A DNA stretch of 62,104 nt from Neobacillus rhizosphaerae (GCF_937468385.1 NZ_CALBWS010000032.1:1-62104), one strand, 5' to 3'; shown: positions 24,814-34,973, counted from the first letter of the stretch. Numbers and translations are program-made. Notes: generated by a model from the sequence alone, not told the origin.

Positions 24814-25725
24814 ATGTTATTAGTCACAGGTATTACTGGCCATTCAGGGAGATACTTTTTACAAGAACTTATTAAAAATAAATATGAAGGCCCTATTCGC
24901 TGTACTGTCAGAGAAACTTCTAACACTTTCCTATTAGATAACAGTGGGCTAAAAATAGAAAAGGTTTTTGGAGATTTAAACGATCAGGATTTTATTGATA
25001 GAGTAATGGATGGTGTTGAGGTGGTAATTCACATCTATAATATTCATCACTCACCTAATATAGTGCAAACTGCTATAGAGAAAAAAGTAAAAAGAGTAAT
25101 TTTAGTACATACCACAGGAATTTATTCGCAATTTAAATATGCCTCCAAAGGATATAAGTTGATAGAAGAAAGGATCTCACAATTTAAAAATGATACTAAG
25201 TGCCCAACAAGTATTACAATACTGAGGCCTTCTATGATATATGGCGATCTATGTGATAGTAATATGAGCAAGTTTATAAAAATGGTGGATAAGCTTAGGA
25301 TTATGCCTGTTATAAGTAGGGGAAATAGTTTAATCCAGCCGGTAAATGCTAGAGATTTAGGGAAGGCGTTTTTTACTGTATTAATGTCTCCGGAAAAAAC
25401 AGTTGGGAATGCTTATGATCTTACAGGGGAAATGCCAATCAAACTGATTGATGTATTTAAGTTAATAAGCAAAGAACTCAACAAAAAAACATTCTTCATC
25501 AGTGTACCATTAAGTCTAGGGGTACTTATGGCGAGGGTACTTAAAATTCTAACGCTAGGAAAAATCAATTATATAGAGAAAGTTCAGAGAATGGCGGAAA
25601 ATAGAAATTATTCTCACGATAATGCGACGTATGATTTCAATTATGAACCCATGTCTTTCGAAAAAGGAATAATAATAGAAGTGCAAGAGTACTTAAAGAA
25701 AAAAGAAGGTAGTAAATCTAAGTAG
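24814..25725 (+). CDS. NAD(P)-dependent epimerase/reductase of the extended SDR family
   Basis: A 303-residue protein with TGITGHSGRYFLQEL, a variant of the GxxGxxG nucleotide site, at residues 5-19. Further features are FGDLNDQDFIDRVMDGVEVV and the active-site region SKGYKLIEER (YxxxE/K). Substrate is probably a 4-keto-6-deoxy sugar made by the EpsC-like dehydratase, which would be reduced to a final sugar such as a QuiNAc- or FucNAc-type residue. That role is inferred from gene order only. The start follows a long purine-rich GGAGGAGATGGGAG site. Confidence 0.75.
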   Translation: MLLVTGITGHSGRYFLQELIKNKYEGPIRCTVRETSNTFLLDNSGLKIEKVFGDLNDQDFIDRVMDGVEVVIHIYNIHHSPNIVQTAIEKKVKRVILVHTTGIYSQFKYASKGYKLIEERISQFKNDTKCPTSITILRPSMIYGDLCDSNMSKFIKMVDKLRIMPVISRGNSLIQPVNARDLGKAFFTVLMSPEKTVGNAYDLTGEMPIKLIDVFKLISKELNKKTFFISVPLSLGVLMARVLKILTLGKINYIEKVQRMAENRNYSHDNATYDFNYEPMSFEKGIIIEVQEYLKKKEGSKSK

Positions 25726-25735
25726 GAGCAAGGAT

Positions 25736-26842
25736 ATGAAAATAGCAGTACTTTCAAGCCATACGTCATCAATGTTTTGGTTTCGTATGGATATGATGAA
25801 AGACTTTATTAAAAAAGGTCATACCGTTATTGCTTTAGGTTCTGAGCCTGAAGCGGTTTGGAAGAGAAAGTTTGAGGAATACAATATAGATTATAGGCAG
25901 CTATGTGTTGAAAGAAATGGGATGAATCCACTAAAAGATTTTAGAACTTTAAGGTCTCTTAATAAGTTTATGAAGAAGGAAAGGCCTGACAAAGTTTTTG
26001 CATACCAAGCCAAAACAGTTATTTATGGAAGTATAGCTGCAAAGATAAATGGTATTTCTGAGGTCTATCCTTTAGTAGCAGGGCTTGGTTCAGTATTCAG
26101 AGGAAAAGGTTTTAAAAACAAAATAGTAAAAACGGTAATGAAAATCGAATACTGGGTTGCTTGTAAATCTAGTAAAAAAGTATTTTTTCAGAATCATGAT
26201 GATAAAAATGAGTTTATTTCAAACGGTTTAATAAAAGATGAAAAAACCGTTATTATTAATGGTTCAGGAGTTAATCTTAAGAAATTTAAACCAACTCCAT
26301 TACCACAGGAACCAGCATTTCTTTTTATCGGAAGACTTATCAAAGATAAAGGGATAATGGAATATTTAGAAGCTTGTAAGGGAGTTAAAGCGAAATATCC
26401 AAAGGTTCGTTGTTTATTAGTAGGGCCTTTTGATAGCAACCCATCTGCCTTAAAATCAGAAGAATTGAACCCTTATATAGAAAACGGAATTATTGAATAT
26501 TTTGGAGAACAAGACGATGTGAGACCATTTATCGCTCAATGTAGCACATATTTGTTACCATCTTATCATGAAGGTACACCTAAAACTGTACTAGAAGCCA
26601 TGGCAATGGGGAGATCTATCATTACGAGTGATGCTCCTGGTTGTAGAGAGACTGTAATTGATGGGTTAAATGGATATTTGGTAAAAGTAAAAGATATCAC
26701 AGGATTAACAAATAAGATGGAATATTTAATTTCTAACGGAGAAATTTGTAATAGCATGGGAAAAGAAAGTGCAAAGATTGCAAGAGAAAAATATGATGTG
26801 AAGATTGTTAATCAATCGATAATGCAGGTAATGGGATTGTAA
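25736..26842 (+). CDS. GT4 glycosyltransferase (PglA-like)
   Basis: A 368-residue GT-B fold enzyme. The start is KIAVLSSHTSSMFWFRMDMM, and NKVFAYQAKTVIYGSIAA-type and LVAGLGSVF motifs are typical of the PglA/WbpX-like branch. The C-terminal domain has FLFIGRLIKDKGIMEYLEA and the donor-binding LPSYHEGTPKTVLEAMAMGR with the E-x7-E pair. It probably adds the second sugar to the lipid-linked initiator. Overlapping spacing (10 bases) places it tightly within the operon. Confidence 0.85.
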   Translation: MKIAVLSSHTSSMFWFRMDMMKDFIKKGHTVIALGSEPEAVWKRKFEEYNIDYRQLCVERNGMNPLKDFRTLRSLNKFMKKERPDKVFAYQAKTVIYGSIAAKINGISEVYPLVAGLGSVFRGKGFKNKIVKTVMKIEYWVACKSSKKVFFQNHDDKNEFISNGLIKDEKTVIINGSGVNLKKFKPTPLPQEPAFLFIGRLIKDKGIMEYLEACKGVKAKYPKVRCLLVGPFDSNPSALKSEELNPYIENGIIEYFGEQDDVRPFIAQCSTYLLPSYHEGTPKTVLEAMAMGRSIITSDAPGCRETVIDGLNGYLVKVKDITGLTNKMEYLISNGEICNSMGKESAKIAREKYDVKIVNQSIMQVMGL

Positions 26843-26858
26843 AGAAGGAGAACTCGAT

Positions 26859-28241
26859 ATGAACTTATATGAGAAGATTGTTAACAGAGAAGAGAAAATT
26901 TCTTTAGTTGGACTTGGTTATGTGGGTATGCCTATTGCTGTTGCTTTTGCTAAAAAAACTGATGTGATTGGATTTGACGTAAATAAACAAAAAGTTGAAC
27001 TTTATAAAAATGGTATAGATCCTACAAAAGAAGTGGGAAATGAAGTAATCAAGAACACAACTGTTAATTTCACTTCCAACGAAATCAGCCTAAGAGAGGC
27101 GAAATTTCATATTGTAGCGGTGCCTACGCCTGTAAGAGAAGATCGTACACCTGACTTAACACCAGTAGAATCTGCAAGTAGGACTCTAGGAAGAAACTTA
27201 ACAAAAGGCTCTATTGTGGTATTTGAATCAACCGTTTATCCAGGTGTTACTGAAGAAATCTGTGTTCCAATTTTGGAAAAAGAATCGGGACTAAAGTATG
27301 GAGTCGATTTTAAAGTTGGATATTCACCAGAAAGAATTAACCCTGGAGATAAAGAACATAGATTAGAAACGATTACAAAAGTAGTTTCAGGTATGGATCA
27401 AGAGACACTAGATGTGATAGCAAAGGTATATGAGCTGGTAGTGGAGGTTGGAGTATATAAAGCTGAAAGTATAAAAGTAGCTGAGGCTGCAAAAGTTATT
27501 GAGAATTCTCAACGCGATATAAATATAGCTTTTATGAATGAACTATCTATTATTTTCAATAAAATGGGAATCGATACAAAAGCTGTACTTGAAGCAGCAG
27601 GAACAAAATGGAATTTCCTTAAATTTTCTCCAGGACTCGTAGGTGGCCACTGTATAGGCGTTGACCCATACTATCTTACATACAAAGCAGAACAAATGGG
27701 TTATCATTCTCAAATAATTCTTTCAGGTAGAAAAATAAATGATGATATGGGTAAGTATGTAGCTGAAAGTACAGTAAAGAAAATGATTAAGGCAAACAAA
27801 CAAATAAATGGCTCAAAAGTAGCTATCTTTGGTGTTACATTTAAAGAAAACTGCCCTGATGTACGAAATACAAAGGTCATTGATGTGATTAAAGAATTAG
27901 AAGAGTACGGAATAGAAGTCAAGGTTGTGGATCCAGCTGCTGACAAAGAAGATTTATGGAATGAATATAAAATAACACTTAGTAATGCAGAAGAGATAAA
28001 AGGTATAGATGCAGTTATCTTTGCAGTTCCACATGAAGAGTTTAAGGCTATTCATTTAGAGGATGTACAAAGAATGTTTAAACCGGAGGAACAATCTTAT
28101 TTAGAAGCCATAAATGAAGTTGCAGCGACATCTGAGTTTGATATAGAGGTTGATAGAAAAGAATGTGTGTTAATGGACATCAAAGGTTTATTTGATCGAA
28201 AAGAAGCAGAAAATGCTGGAATTTTATATTGGAGGTTTTAA
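26859..28241 (+). CDS. UDP-HexNAc 6-dehydrogenase (WbpO/TviB type)
   Basis: A 460-residue nucleotide-sugar dehydrogenase with three domains. GLGYVGMPIAVAFAK is the NAD site, PTPVREDRTPDLTPVESASR and ESTVYPGVTEE are conserved, and the catalytic Cys lies in GGHCIGVDPYYLTYKAEQMG. VAIFGVTFKENCPDVRNTKV occurs near residue 320. The sequence style matches the TviB/WbpO group that oxidises UDP-GlcNAc or UDP-GalNAc to the uronic acid, rather than UDP-Glc dehydrogenases. With the epimerase next door, UDP-GalNAcA is the likely product. Confidence 0.88.
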   Translation: MNLYEKIVNREEKISLVGLGYVGMPIAVAFAKKTDVIGFDVNKQKVELYKNGIDPTKEVGNEVIKNTTVNFTSNEISLREAKFHIVAVPTPVREDRTPDLTPVESASRTLGRNLTKGSIVVFESTVYPGVTEEICVPILEKESGLKYGVDFKVGYSPERINPGDKEHRLETITKVVSGMDQETLDVIAKVYELVVEVGVYKAESIKVAEAAKVIENSQRDINIAFMNELSIIFNKMGIDTKAVLEAAGTKWNFLKFSPGLVGGHCIGVDPYYLTYKAEQMGYHSQIILSGRKINDDMGKYVAESTVKKMIKANKQINGSKVAIFGVTFKENCPDVRNTKVIDVIKELEEYGIEVKVVDPAADKEDLWNEYKITLSNAEEIKGIDAVIFAVPHEEFKAIHLEDVQRMFKPEEQSYLEAINEVAATSEFDIEVDRKECVLMDIKGLFDRKEAENAGILYWRF

Positions 28242-28243
28242 AA

Positions 28244-29218
28244 ATGGGATATGAAAATATTAAGTTTCCAGAGGGAAGTAAATTCCTAGTTACTGGATCA
28301 GCTGGTTTTATTGGTTCCAATTTAGTAGAAGCTTTACTTAAGTTAGGATATAGAGTAAGAGGCCTTGATAATTTTTCAACTGGTAAAAAAGAAAATGTAG
28401 GAGAGTTTTTAGACAATCCTAACTACGAATTTAGCGAGGGTGACATTCGTGACCTTGAAACATGTATGAAGGCATGTGAAGGTATCGATTTTGTTCTGAA
28501 TCAAGCAGCATGGGGAAGTGTTCCAAGAAGTATGGAGATGCCTTTGCTATATGAAGAGATTAATATAAAAGGTACTCTTAATATGATGGAGGCTGCCAGA
28601 AGGAACGGTGTGAAGAAATTTGTCTATGCTTCAAGTTCATCAGTTTATGGAGACGAGCCCACTCTTCCAAAGAAAGAAGGTAGAGAGGGGAATTTGTTGT
28701 CACCTTATGCTCTAACTAAAAAGGTAGATGAGGAATATGGAAAACTCTATACAAAATTGTATGGCCTTGATACGTATGGTATGCGTTACTTTAATGTATT
28801 TGGTAGAAGGCAGGACCCTAATGGTGCCTATGCGGCGGTTATTCCGAAATTTATTAAACAATTACTAAATGACGAACCCCCAACGATTAATGGTGATGGT
28901 AAGCAGAGTCGTGACTTTACTTATATAGAGAATGTAATTGAAGCTAACTTAAAAGCTTGTAATGCATCTCATGAAGCGGCAGGGCAGGCTTATAATATTG
29001 CCTATGGTGGAAGAGAGTTTCTAATTGATATTTATAAGCATTTATTAAATTCATTAGGAAAAGATATTCAGCCTATTTTTGGTCCTGATCGTAAAGGGGA
29101 TATTAAGCATAGTAATGCTGATATTAGTAAAGCGAAAGAATTGCTAGAGTATAATCCTGATTGGAGTTTTGAGCGAGGAATTGTGGCTGCAATACAATGG
29201 TATAAGGAGAATTTGTAA
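28244..29218 (+). CDS. UDP-HexNAc(A) 4-epimerase (WbpP/TviC type)
   Basis: A 324-residue extended SDR. ATG 28244 follows TGGAGG; the TTG at 28229 overlaps that site. It shows VTGSAGFIGSNLVEALL, LNQAAWGSVPRSMEMP and SSSSVYGDEPTLPK, with SPYALTKKVDEEY carrying the YxxxK pair. FNVFGRRQDPNGAYAAVIP is typical of WbpP/TviC, which interconvert GlcNAc(A) and GalNAc(A) nucleotide sugars. The stop overlaps the next gene's ATG by one base. Confidence 0.88.
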   Translation: MGYENIKFPEGSKFLVTGSAGFIGSNLVEALLKLGYRVRGLDNFSTGKKENVGEFLDNPNYEFSEGDIRDLETCMKACEGIDFVLNQAAWGSVPRSMEMPLLYEEINIKGTLNMMEAARRNGVKKFVYASSSSVYGDEPTLPKKEGREGNLLSPYALTKKVDEEYGKLYTKLYGLDTYGMRYFNVFGRRQDPNGAYAAVIPKFIKQLLNDEPPTINGDGKQSRDFTYIENVIEANLKACNASHEAAGQAYNIAYGGREFLIDIYKHLLNSLGKDIQPIFGPDRKGDIKHSNADISKAKELLEYNPDWSFERGIVAAIQWYKENL

Positions 29219-30360
29219 TGGCAGAACCAATTAGGATACTACAGGTTTTTGCACTAATGAATAAAGGTGGTGCAGAAACTATGATTATGAACTTTTATCG
29301 AAATATTGATCGTTCAAAGATACAATTTGATTTTATTGTTCATTCTCAAGAAGAATGTGATTATGATAAGGAGATTAGAGCTTTAGGGGGAAATATTTAT
29401 AATATTCCTCGTTATACAGGGAAGAACCATTTCCAATTTAAAATGGCATGGCAAAATTTCTTTAAAGAACATACAGAATATAAAATCATTCATGGCCATG
29501 TAAGAAGTACAGCATCTATTTATCTTAAAATAGCAAAAAAATACGGACTAATTACAATTGCACATAGTCATAGCACATCCTCAGGTAATGGAGCCTCTGC
29601 ACTTGTAAAGAATATATTACAATATCCAATTCGACATACTGCAGATTACCTTTTTGCTTGTTCTAAAGTTGCAGGAAATTGGCTATTTGGTAAAGGAGCT
29701 TCTAAAAGGGGAAATTTTGTTGTATTAAATAATGCAATTGAAACAAAAAAATTTGCTTATAATGAAAGATTAAGGATAACAAAAAGAAGAGAGTTACAAC
29801 TTGAAAACAAATTTGTAATTGGACATATTGGTAGATTTATTACTCCGAAGAATCACAAATTATTAATTGATATCTTTAAAGAAATTCACGATATTAGCCC
29901 TAATGCTGTTTTATTGTTGATTGGAGAAGGAGAACTAAAAAAGTCGATAGTGAATAAGGTTAATGATATGGGATTAAGTAACAGTGTTATTTTTACAGGA
30001 GTACGTTCTGATATTTCTGAGCTCTTACAGGCGATGGATGTATTTTTATTTCCATCTCTATATGAAGGGTTACCTGTTACATTAATAGAGGCACAGGCGT
30101 CAGGATTAAAAATATTTGCATCAAATACAATCACAGAGGAAGTTTTTATTACCGACTTAGTGAATTATTGTTCTTTAAAATCGACTCCCAATGAATGGGC
30201 CAATAGAGTTTTAAATGGATTTGATGAAAATATTAATAGAAGTAGAAGCTTTACTGAAGTAAAAAGCTCAAATTATGATATTGAGGAAAATGCAAAGTGG
30301 CTAGAGAATTTTTATCTAAATATATATGTAAATAGCAAAAAGGGAGTTAATAATGGATAA
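29218..30360 (+). CDS. GT4 glycosyltransferase, EpsF-like
   Basis: A 380-residue GT-B enzyme opening with ILQVFALMNKGGAETMIMNF, typical of EpsF-like transferases. Motifs IGHIGRFITPKNHKLLIDIF and FLFPSLYEGLPVTLIEAQAS form the donor site. It shares clear, collinear similarity with the protein at 32650 (SKxAGxWLFGK, FPSLYEGxPxxxxEAQxSGL, ITEEV), so the two are paralogues within one operon. ATG overlaps the upstream stop. The acceptor and sugar are unknown. Confidence 0.88.
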   Translation: MAEPIRILQVFALMNKGGAETMIMNFYRNIDRSKIQFDFIVHSQEECDYDKEIRALGGNIYNIPRYTGKNHFQFKMAWQNFFKEHTEYKIIHGHVRSTASIYLKIAKKYGLITIAHSHSTSSGNGASALVKNILQYPIRHTADYLFACSKVAGNWLFGKGASKRGNFVVLNNAIETKKFAYNERLRITKRRELQLENKFVIGHIGRFITPKNHKLLIDIFKEIHDISPNAVLLLIGEGELKKSIVNKVNDMGLSNSVIFTGVRSDISELLQAMDVFLFPSLYEGLPVTLIEAQASGLKIFASNTITEEVFITDLVNYCSLKSTPNEWANRVLNGFDENINRSRSFTEVKSSNYDIEENAKWLENFYLNIYVNSKKGVNNG

Positions 30361-31498
30361 AAAATTGATATATGTTCTTAATCATTACTCTAATAAATCT
30401 GTTCAACACTTTTACCATATATTAAACTTGTTGATTGCGATGGCGGATAAAGGTGTGAAAATAGCACTAATAGTTGAAAAGTGTGATGATGTTCCTGCTT
30501 TTAAGCATAAAAACATCGAAGTTATATGTCAAACGCAGAAGAATAATTTTAAAAGAGGACTTGAACTTTTTTATACATTAAAAGGATTAATAAGAGAAGG
30601 CTATTCTAGAATTTTTGTTAGAATTACTATAAACTCAACAATTATAGCAATAATCGCCGCAAAATTGTTCGGAGCTCAGACCTTCTATTGGCAAAGTGGA
30701 ACTACTTTTTTAGTTGATAGTGATAAAAAAATTTTTAATAAGTTAAAATGGATGTTGCTTTCGTATTCAAAGTTTTGGTTTGTGAAGAAATTTGTAAACT
30801 TCTTTGTAACTGGCCCAGAATCAATGATAGATTATTATACAAATATAGTAAAAGTAAATAGTGAAAAGATGATGTTACTATATAACGATATAGACATTAG
30901 CCGATTCTCAGTACCTTCTGCTAAGGAAAAGGAAAATGCACGAAAGGTATTAGGTTTTAGTGATTCAGAAAAAGTTATTTTAATGGTACATAGGTTATCT
31001 CCTGTTAGAAAATCAGATAAATATGTACCCTATATATTTGAAACTGATAGGCTAAAAAAACATAACGCTCACCTGGTAATAATTGGTGAAGGCCCTGAAT
31101 TACCAATACTAAAAAGGAAAATTGAAGATTCTTCTGCAAGAGATAGAATACATCTTTTAGGCTCAAAACCCAATAGCGAGATTACGAATTACTATGCAGC
31201 AGCAGATTTATTTATTAATCCATCCTATACTGAAGGATTTCCAAGAGTTGTAATAGAAGCTATGGCTTGTGGATTACCAATTATAGCCACAGATGCTGGT
31301 GGGACAATAGATTTATTTGGAAAGTTACAAAAGAATTATGTTGTTGATAAAGAAAATGTAGAGGAATTTCGTGAAAAACTCTCAAATATATTGGAAGATG
31401 AAAATATGCTAGAAAAATTATCTTTGGAGAACTTAAGTGTAGTAAAAAAGTATTCAACAGAATCGGTAAGTGATATGTATATAGAAAGGATTTTTTAA
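30353..31498 (+). CDS. GT4 glycosyltransferase
   Basis: A 381-residue GT-B protein whose start overlaps the previous gene by eight bases. The acceptor domain includes LIVEKCDDVPAF and TFYWQSGTTFL. The donor domain has VILMVHRLSPVRKSD and LFINPSYTEGFPRVVIEAMA with the E-x7-E pair, then ATDAGGT. A positively charged amphipathic stretch (SKFWFVKKFVNFF) suggests membrane-surface association. Sugar specificity cannot be told. Confidence 0.85.
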   Translation: MDKKLIYVLNHYSNKSVQHFYHILNLLIAMADKGVKIALIVEKCDDVPAFKHKNIEVICQTQKNNFKRGLELFYTLKGLIREGYSRIFVRITINSTIIAIIAAKLFGAQTFYWQSGTTFLVDSDKKIFNKLKWMLLSYSKFWFVKKFVNFFVTGPESMIDYYTNIVKVNSEKMMLLYNDIDISRFSVPSAKEKENARKVLGFSDSEKVILMVHRLSPVRKSDKYVPYIFETDRLKKHNAHLVIIGEGPELPILKRKIEDSSARDRIHLLGSKPNSEITNYYAAADLFINPSYTEGFPRVVIEAMACGLPIIATDAGGTIDLFGKLQKNYVVDKENVEEFREKLSNILEDENMLEKLSLENLSVVKKYSTESVSDMYIERIF

Positions 31499-31499
31499 T

Positions 31500-32600
31500 A
31501 TGGCAAATTTACTGCACATAAGTGCCAATGAATTTCCGCCTTTAAGTAGGGATCATTCTACGAAAAAAATATGGATGGAATTAGCAAAAGGTTTTGATGA
31601 ATATCACATATTGGGGAGAGCCCAAGACAATAGGTTTCATTACTACAATGAGGGCAATATCCATCTCCATCTTGTACCCAAGTTATTAAAGGCTCCTTCT
31701 TTTGCAATTACAAGTTTTTATATATATAAAATCATAAAAAAATATAATATTAATTTAATGTTATCCCAATGTCCAATATTAGGAGGATTCACAGCAAATA
31801 TAATTAAAAAAGTATTTAATATTCCTCTTTTTCAAGAAATTCATGATACTTATTACTTTGAATTATTTAAAAGTAAGAAGATAAAAGATAGATTATTAGC
31901 CGAAGTCACTATGTTTTCAATAAAAAATGCAACAAAAGTTAGAGCTTTAAACAAAATGATGGAAGATATGATCTTGGATCTTTATGAAAAAGCCAATACA
32001 GTAATTATCGAAAACAGGGTTGATATTAATAAGTTTAGTAGTACAAAAAAGAATAATAAACTACATGATCCAATTTTAGTAACAGGTATTGGAACCTTTG
32101 TTTATAGAAAAGGATTTCATACAGCAATAAATGCAATCAAATCACTTAGTGAAAAATATGATATTTCATTAATGCTTATAGGCGGCGGTAAAGACAAAGA
32201 GATGTTAATGGGTTTAGCTGAAGGTTACACTAATATAAAACTATATGATAGACTGCCGCAAGATAAATTAGTTGAGTTACTAGAGGAAACAGATATTTAT
32301 ATACAACCATCAATCCGAGAGGGAATGCCAAGAACAATACTTGAGGCAATGGCTATGAAGCTGCCGGTTATTACAACGAATGTAAGTACAATACCGGGAA
32401 CTGTTATTAATGGTGTTAATGGACTAATAGTTGAACCTGAAGATGCAAAGCAACTAGAGAATGCCATAATCAATTTAATTAAAGACGCTAACTTAAGAAA
32501 TGGAATTGTAGATAATGCTTATGCTGATGTTATTAATAAGTTTGAATGGAATTCTGCATTTGAACTTTATAGAAGTGAATTAATAAATATAATAAAGTAA
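31500..32600 (+). CDS. GT4 glycosyltransferase
   Basis: A 366-residue GT-B protein beginning one base after the previous stop. Features: LLHISANEFPPLSRDHSTKK at the N-terminus, then TGIGTFVYRKGFHTAINA and the donor-site IQPSIREGMPRTILEAMAMK. It is one of five GT4-type enzymes in this operon, suggesting a repeat unit of about six sugars including the initiating one, if each is used once. That count is inference. Confidence 0.85.
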   Translation: MANLLHISANEFPPLSRDHSTKKIWMELAKGFDEYHILGRAQDNRFHYYNEGNIHLHLVPKLLKAPSFAITSFYIYKIIKKYNINLMLSQCPILGGFTANIIKKVFNIPLFQEIHDTYYFELFKSKKIKDRLLAEVTMFSIKNATKVRALNKMMEDMILDLYEKANTVIIENRVDINKFSSTKKNNKLHDPILVTGIGTFVYRKGFHTAINAIKSLSEKYDISLMLIGGGKDKEMLMGLAEGYTNIKLYDRLPQDKLVELLEETDIYIQPSIREGMPRTILEAMAMKLPVITTNVSTIPGTVINGVNGLIVEPEDAKQLENAIINLIKDANLRNGIVDNAYADVINKFEWNSAFELYRSELINIIK

Positions 32601-32649
32601 TTTTTATTACTTAACTACAAAGTTATTAGTATTAAGGACGGTAAACCAG

Positions 32650-33735
32650 ATGATTAGAATTTTACATTATGGCCTAAGCACTAATACTGGGGGAATAGAA
32701 ACCTATCTGTATAAAATATGGAACAATATCGATAAATCAGAGTTTCATTTTGATTTCATTGATACTAATTTGGAAAATCCATGTTTCTATGATGAATTTA
32801 CTAAAATGGGAAGTAAGTTTTATAAAATCACTCATAGAAATATTTCAATATCTAAAAATAAGAGAGATTTACATGAACTATTCGAAAATGAATCTTTTGA
32901 TATTGTTCATTGTCATCTTAATACATTAAGTTATATAGAACCAGTGAAAGTGGCGCTTAAACATGGTTGTAAGGTAATTGTGCATAGCAGAAGTGCGGGA
33001 GCCGCCAATTCTTTAGTAACAAATTTATTACACCATTATCATTCTCTCATTTTACAGAAGAATAAGATTAAAATGGTTGCAGTTTCCAAATTGGCAGGAG
33101 ATTGGCTTTTTGGAAAAAAGGCAAATTTTCAAGTGATAAATAACGGAATTGACATTAATAAATTTAAGTTTAGCAGTACAGGACGCGAAAAGGTAAGGAA
33201 GGAACTGGGTATAGAAGATAAATTTGTTGTAGGAAATATCGGTGCATTCCTCCCAGCAAAGAATCATGGATTCATGATTGAAATCTTTAATGAATTAGTA
33301 AAAAAGAACTCTAAGGCAATCTTATTACTTATTGGTACAGGTTCTCTAAAAGAGAAAATAATAGACTTAGTAAGAGAAAAGAATTTACAGGATAAAATAA
33401 TGTTTCTTGGTACTAGAACAGATATTTCAAATGTACTTTCCGCTATGGACTATTTTTTATTTCCATCTCTATATGAAGGATTTCCTAATGCGGTATTAGA
33501 AGCACAGACATCTGGTTTACAGTGTGCCATTTCAGATGTAATTACCGAGGAAGTTGTTGTTTCACATAATTGCAAACGAATCTCCTTACAACTATCACCA
33601 GCGGGATGGGCAGATACCATTCTTAGACAAGTGGACAATCAAGATAGAAGTGTATTTAGTGCATTTGTGAAAGATGGAGGGTTTTGTGTAGAGAATGAGA
33701 TAATGAAGGTTGAATACCTTTATCTAAACATTTAA
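32650..33735 (+). CDS. GT4 glycosyltransferase, EpsF-like paralogue
   Basis: A 361-residue paralogue of the transferase at 29218. It has ILHYGLSTNTGGIETYLYKI, VAVSKLAGDWLFGK, VGNIGAFLPAKNHGFMIEIF and FLFPSLYEGFPNAVLEAQTS. The duplicated pair probably evolved to add different sugars or make different linkages. A 49-base spacer with GGACGG precedes it, longer than the other junctions of the operon. Confidence 0.88.
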   Translation: MIRILHYGLSTNTGGIETYLYKIWNNIDKSEFHFDFIDTNLENPCFYDEFTKMGSKFYKITHRNISISKNKRDLHELFENESFDIVHCHLNTLSYIEPVKVALKHGCKVIVHSRSAGAANSLVTNLLHHYHSLILQKNKIKMVAVSKLAGDWLFGKKANFQVINNGIDINKFKFSSTGREKVRKELGIEDKFVVGNIGAFLPAKNHGFMIEIFNELVKKNSKAILLLIGTGSLKEKIIDLVREKNLQDKIMFLGTRTDISNVLSAMDYFLFPSLYEGFPNAVLEAQTSGLQCAISDVITEEVVVSHNCKRISLQLSPAGWADTILRQVDNQDRSVFSAFVKDGGFCVENEIMKVEYLYLNI

Positions 33736-33782
33736 AAGAAAAACTTAAAGTATGGGGCGTGAATTAAATCAAATCAGTACTT

Positions 33783-34973
33783 TTGGTGGTTTTACTATTA
33801 ATTCAAATATTTTTGTTCTTTTTTAAGAAAAATAAAGCAGCTAAATTTTGGCCTTTCATAGCCATTAACGTGTATTCAGTGAAACCATTATTTGAGGAAT
33901 TACTACCGTTGATGGATTTAATTTTACAAGTTGCTATTGTACTAGTATTTTTATATGACATTATTGTTAAATACAAGTTAAATCATAAGCTTAAGTATGA
34001 AAAGTATTTAGTCTTTTTTGCTTTTCTAATATTATTAAATGGGTTCTCTAACGGAATGTCGTCGGCGTTGTACACAAAAGGATATGTTCAAGGTCTTCTT
34101 AATTATGGTTTTATATTTGTTTTATGTCTATATATTTTAAATACAATAAATACTCGAGAAGAGCTTAAAAATATATTATGGATGACCAGATTTAATATTA
34201 TTTTATTATTTGTCTTTGCTTTCTTTGAAACCAATATTCAGGGTATAGAAAGAGCAGGAGATATTGTAAATCCAAATTACCTGTCACAGATGTCTATTAT
34301 ATTACTACTTTTTTTTATTTTTTCTACAGAAAACAAATTTGGTCTAGTTAGTTTTTTGTTCTATGTATTAAGTACTTATACCATAATTTTAACCGGTTCT
34401 AAAAGTGGTTTAATGGCTTTAATGATTATCATTGGTTCCATACTATTATTTAACATACGGTCAAAAAAAATAATAATGTTTTCTTACTATACCTTTTGGG
34501 GAATATTTTTATTTTATATGGGAGTCATATTATCTACAGCTAATTATGAATATGGTTTATTAAGGTTCTTTGTAAAACCAGAGGATACCTCAAGAGTAAT
34601 GTTGTGGCAGTACACCTACTATGAATTTCTGAAGCACCCTATTATGGGGGAGTTGTATAATACCTTTCGAGCGCCTTGGGGAACCATAAAACTCGTTACA
34701 CATAATGATTATTTAAGATTGGCAGTAGAATTAGGTATAACAAGCATAGTATTGTTATTTGCGTTCGGAAGGAAACAGGTGAAACTGTTGCTACATTACA
34801 ATAATAGGGATTCATTGTTCTTGTATTCTTTAATCATGGTAACATTATCTTATTCATTAAGTCACAATAATATAAATAATCCTATGTTCTGGCTTGCATT
34901 GGTTATTCCATCATTGAAAGTATTTAGTCTCGACAATGCGAATCTGGGGAAAGGTGATGAAAATAATGTTTAG
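33783..34973 (+). CDS. O-antigen polymerase/ligase-like membrane protein (Wzy)
   Basis: A 396-residue polytopic protein with about ten membrane spans. A periplasm-facing loop contains NPNYLSQMS and TGSKSGL, matching the O-antigen ligase/polymerase (Wzy_C) family, where the long loop binds the polymer. The start is uncertain: TTG 33783 and GTG 33786 are the first in-frame candidates after a stop, with a poor ribosome site (GGGGCGTG about 18 bases upstream). It probably polymerises the repeat unit made by the preceding transferases. Confidence 0.8.
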   Translation: MVVLLLIQIFLFFFKKNKAAKFWPFIAINVYSVKPLFEELLPLMDLILQVAIVLVFLYDIIVKYKLNHKLKYEKYLVFFAFLILLNGFSNGMSSALYTKGYVQGLLNYGFIFVLCLYILNTINTREELKNILWMTRFNIILLFVFAFFETNIQGIERAGDIVNPNYLSQMSIILLLFFIFSTENKFGLVSFLFYVLSTYTIILTGSKSGLMALMIIIGSILLFNIRSKKIIMFSYYTFWGIFLFYMGVILSTANYEYGLLRFFVKPEDTSRVMLWQYTYYEFLKHPIMGELYNTFRAPWGTIKLVTHNDYLRLAVELGITSIVLLFAFGRKQVKLLLHYNNRDSLFLYSLIMVTLSYSLSHNNINNPMFWLALVIPSLKVFSLDNANLGKGDENNV

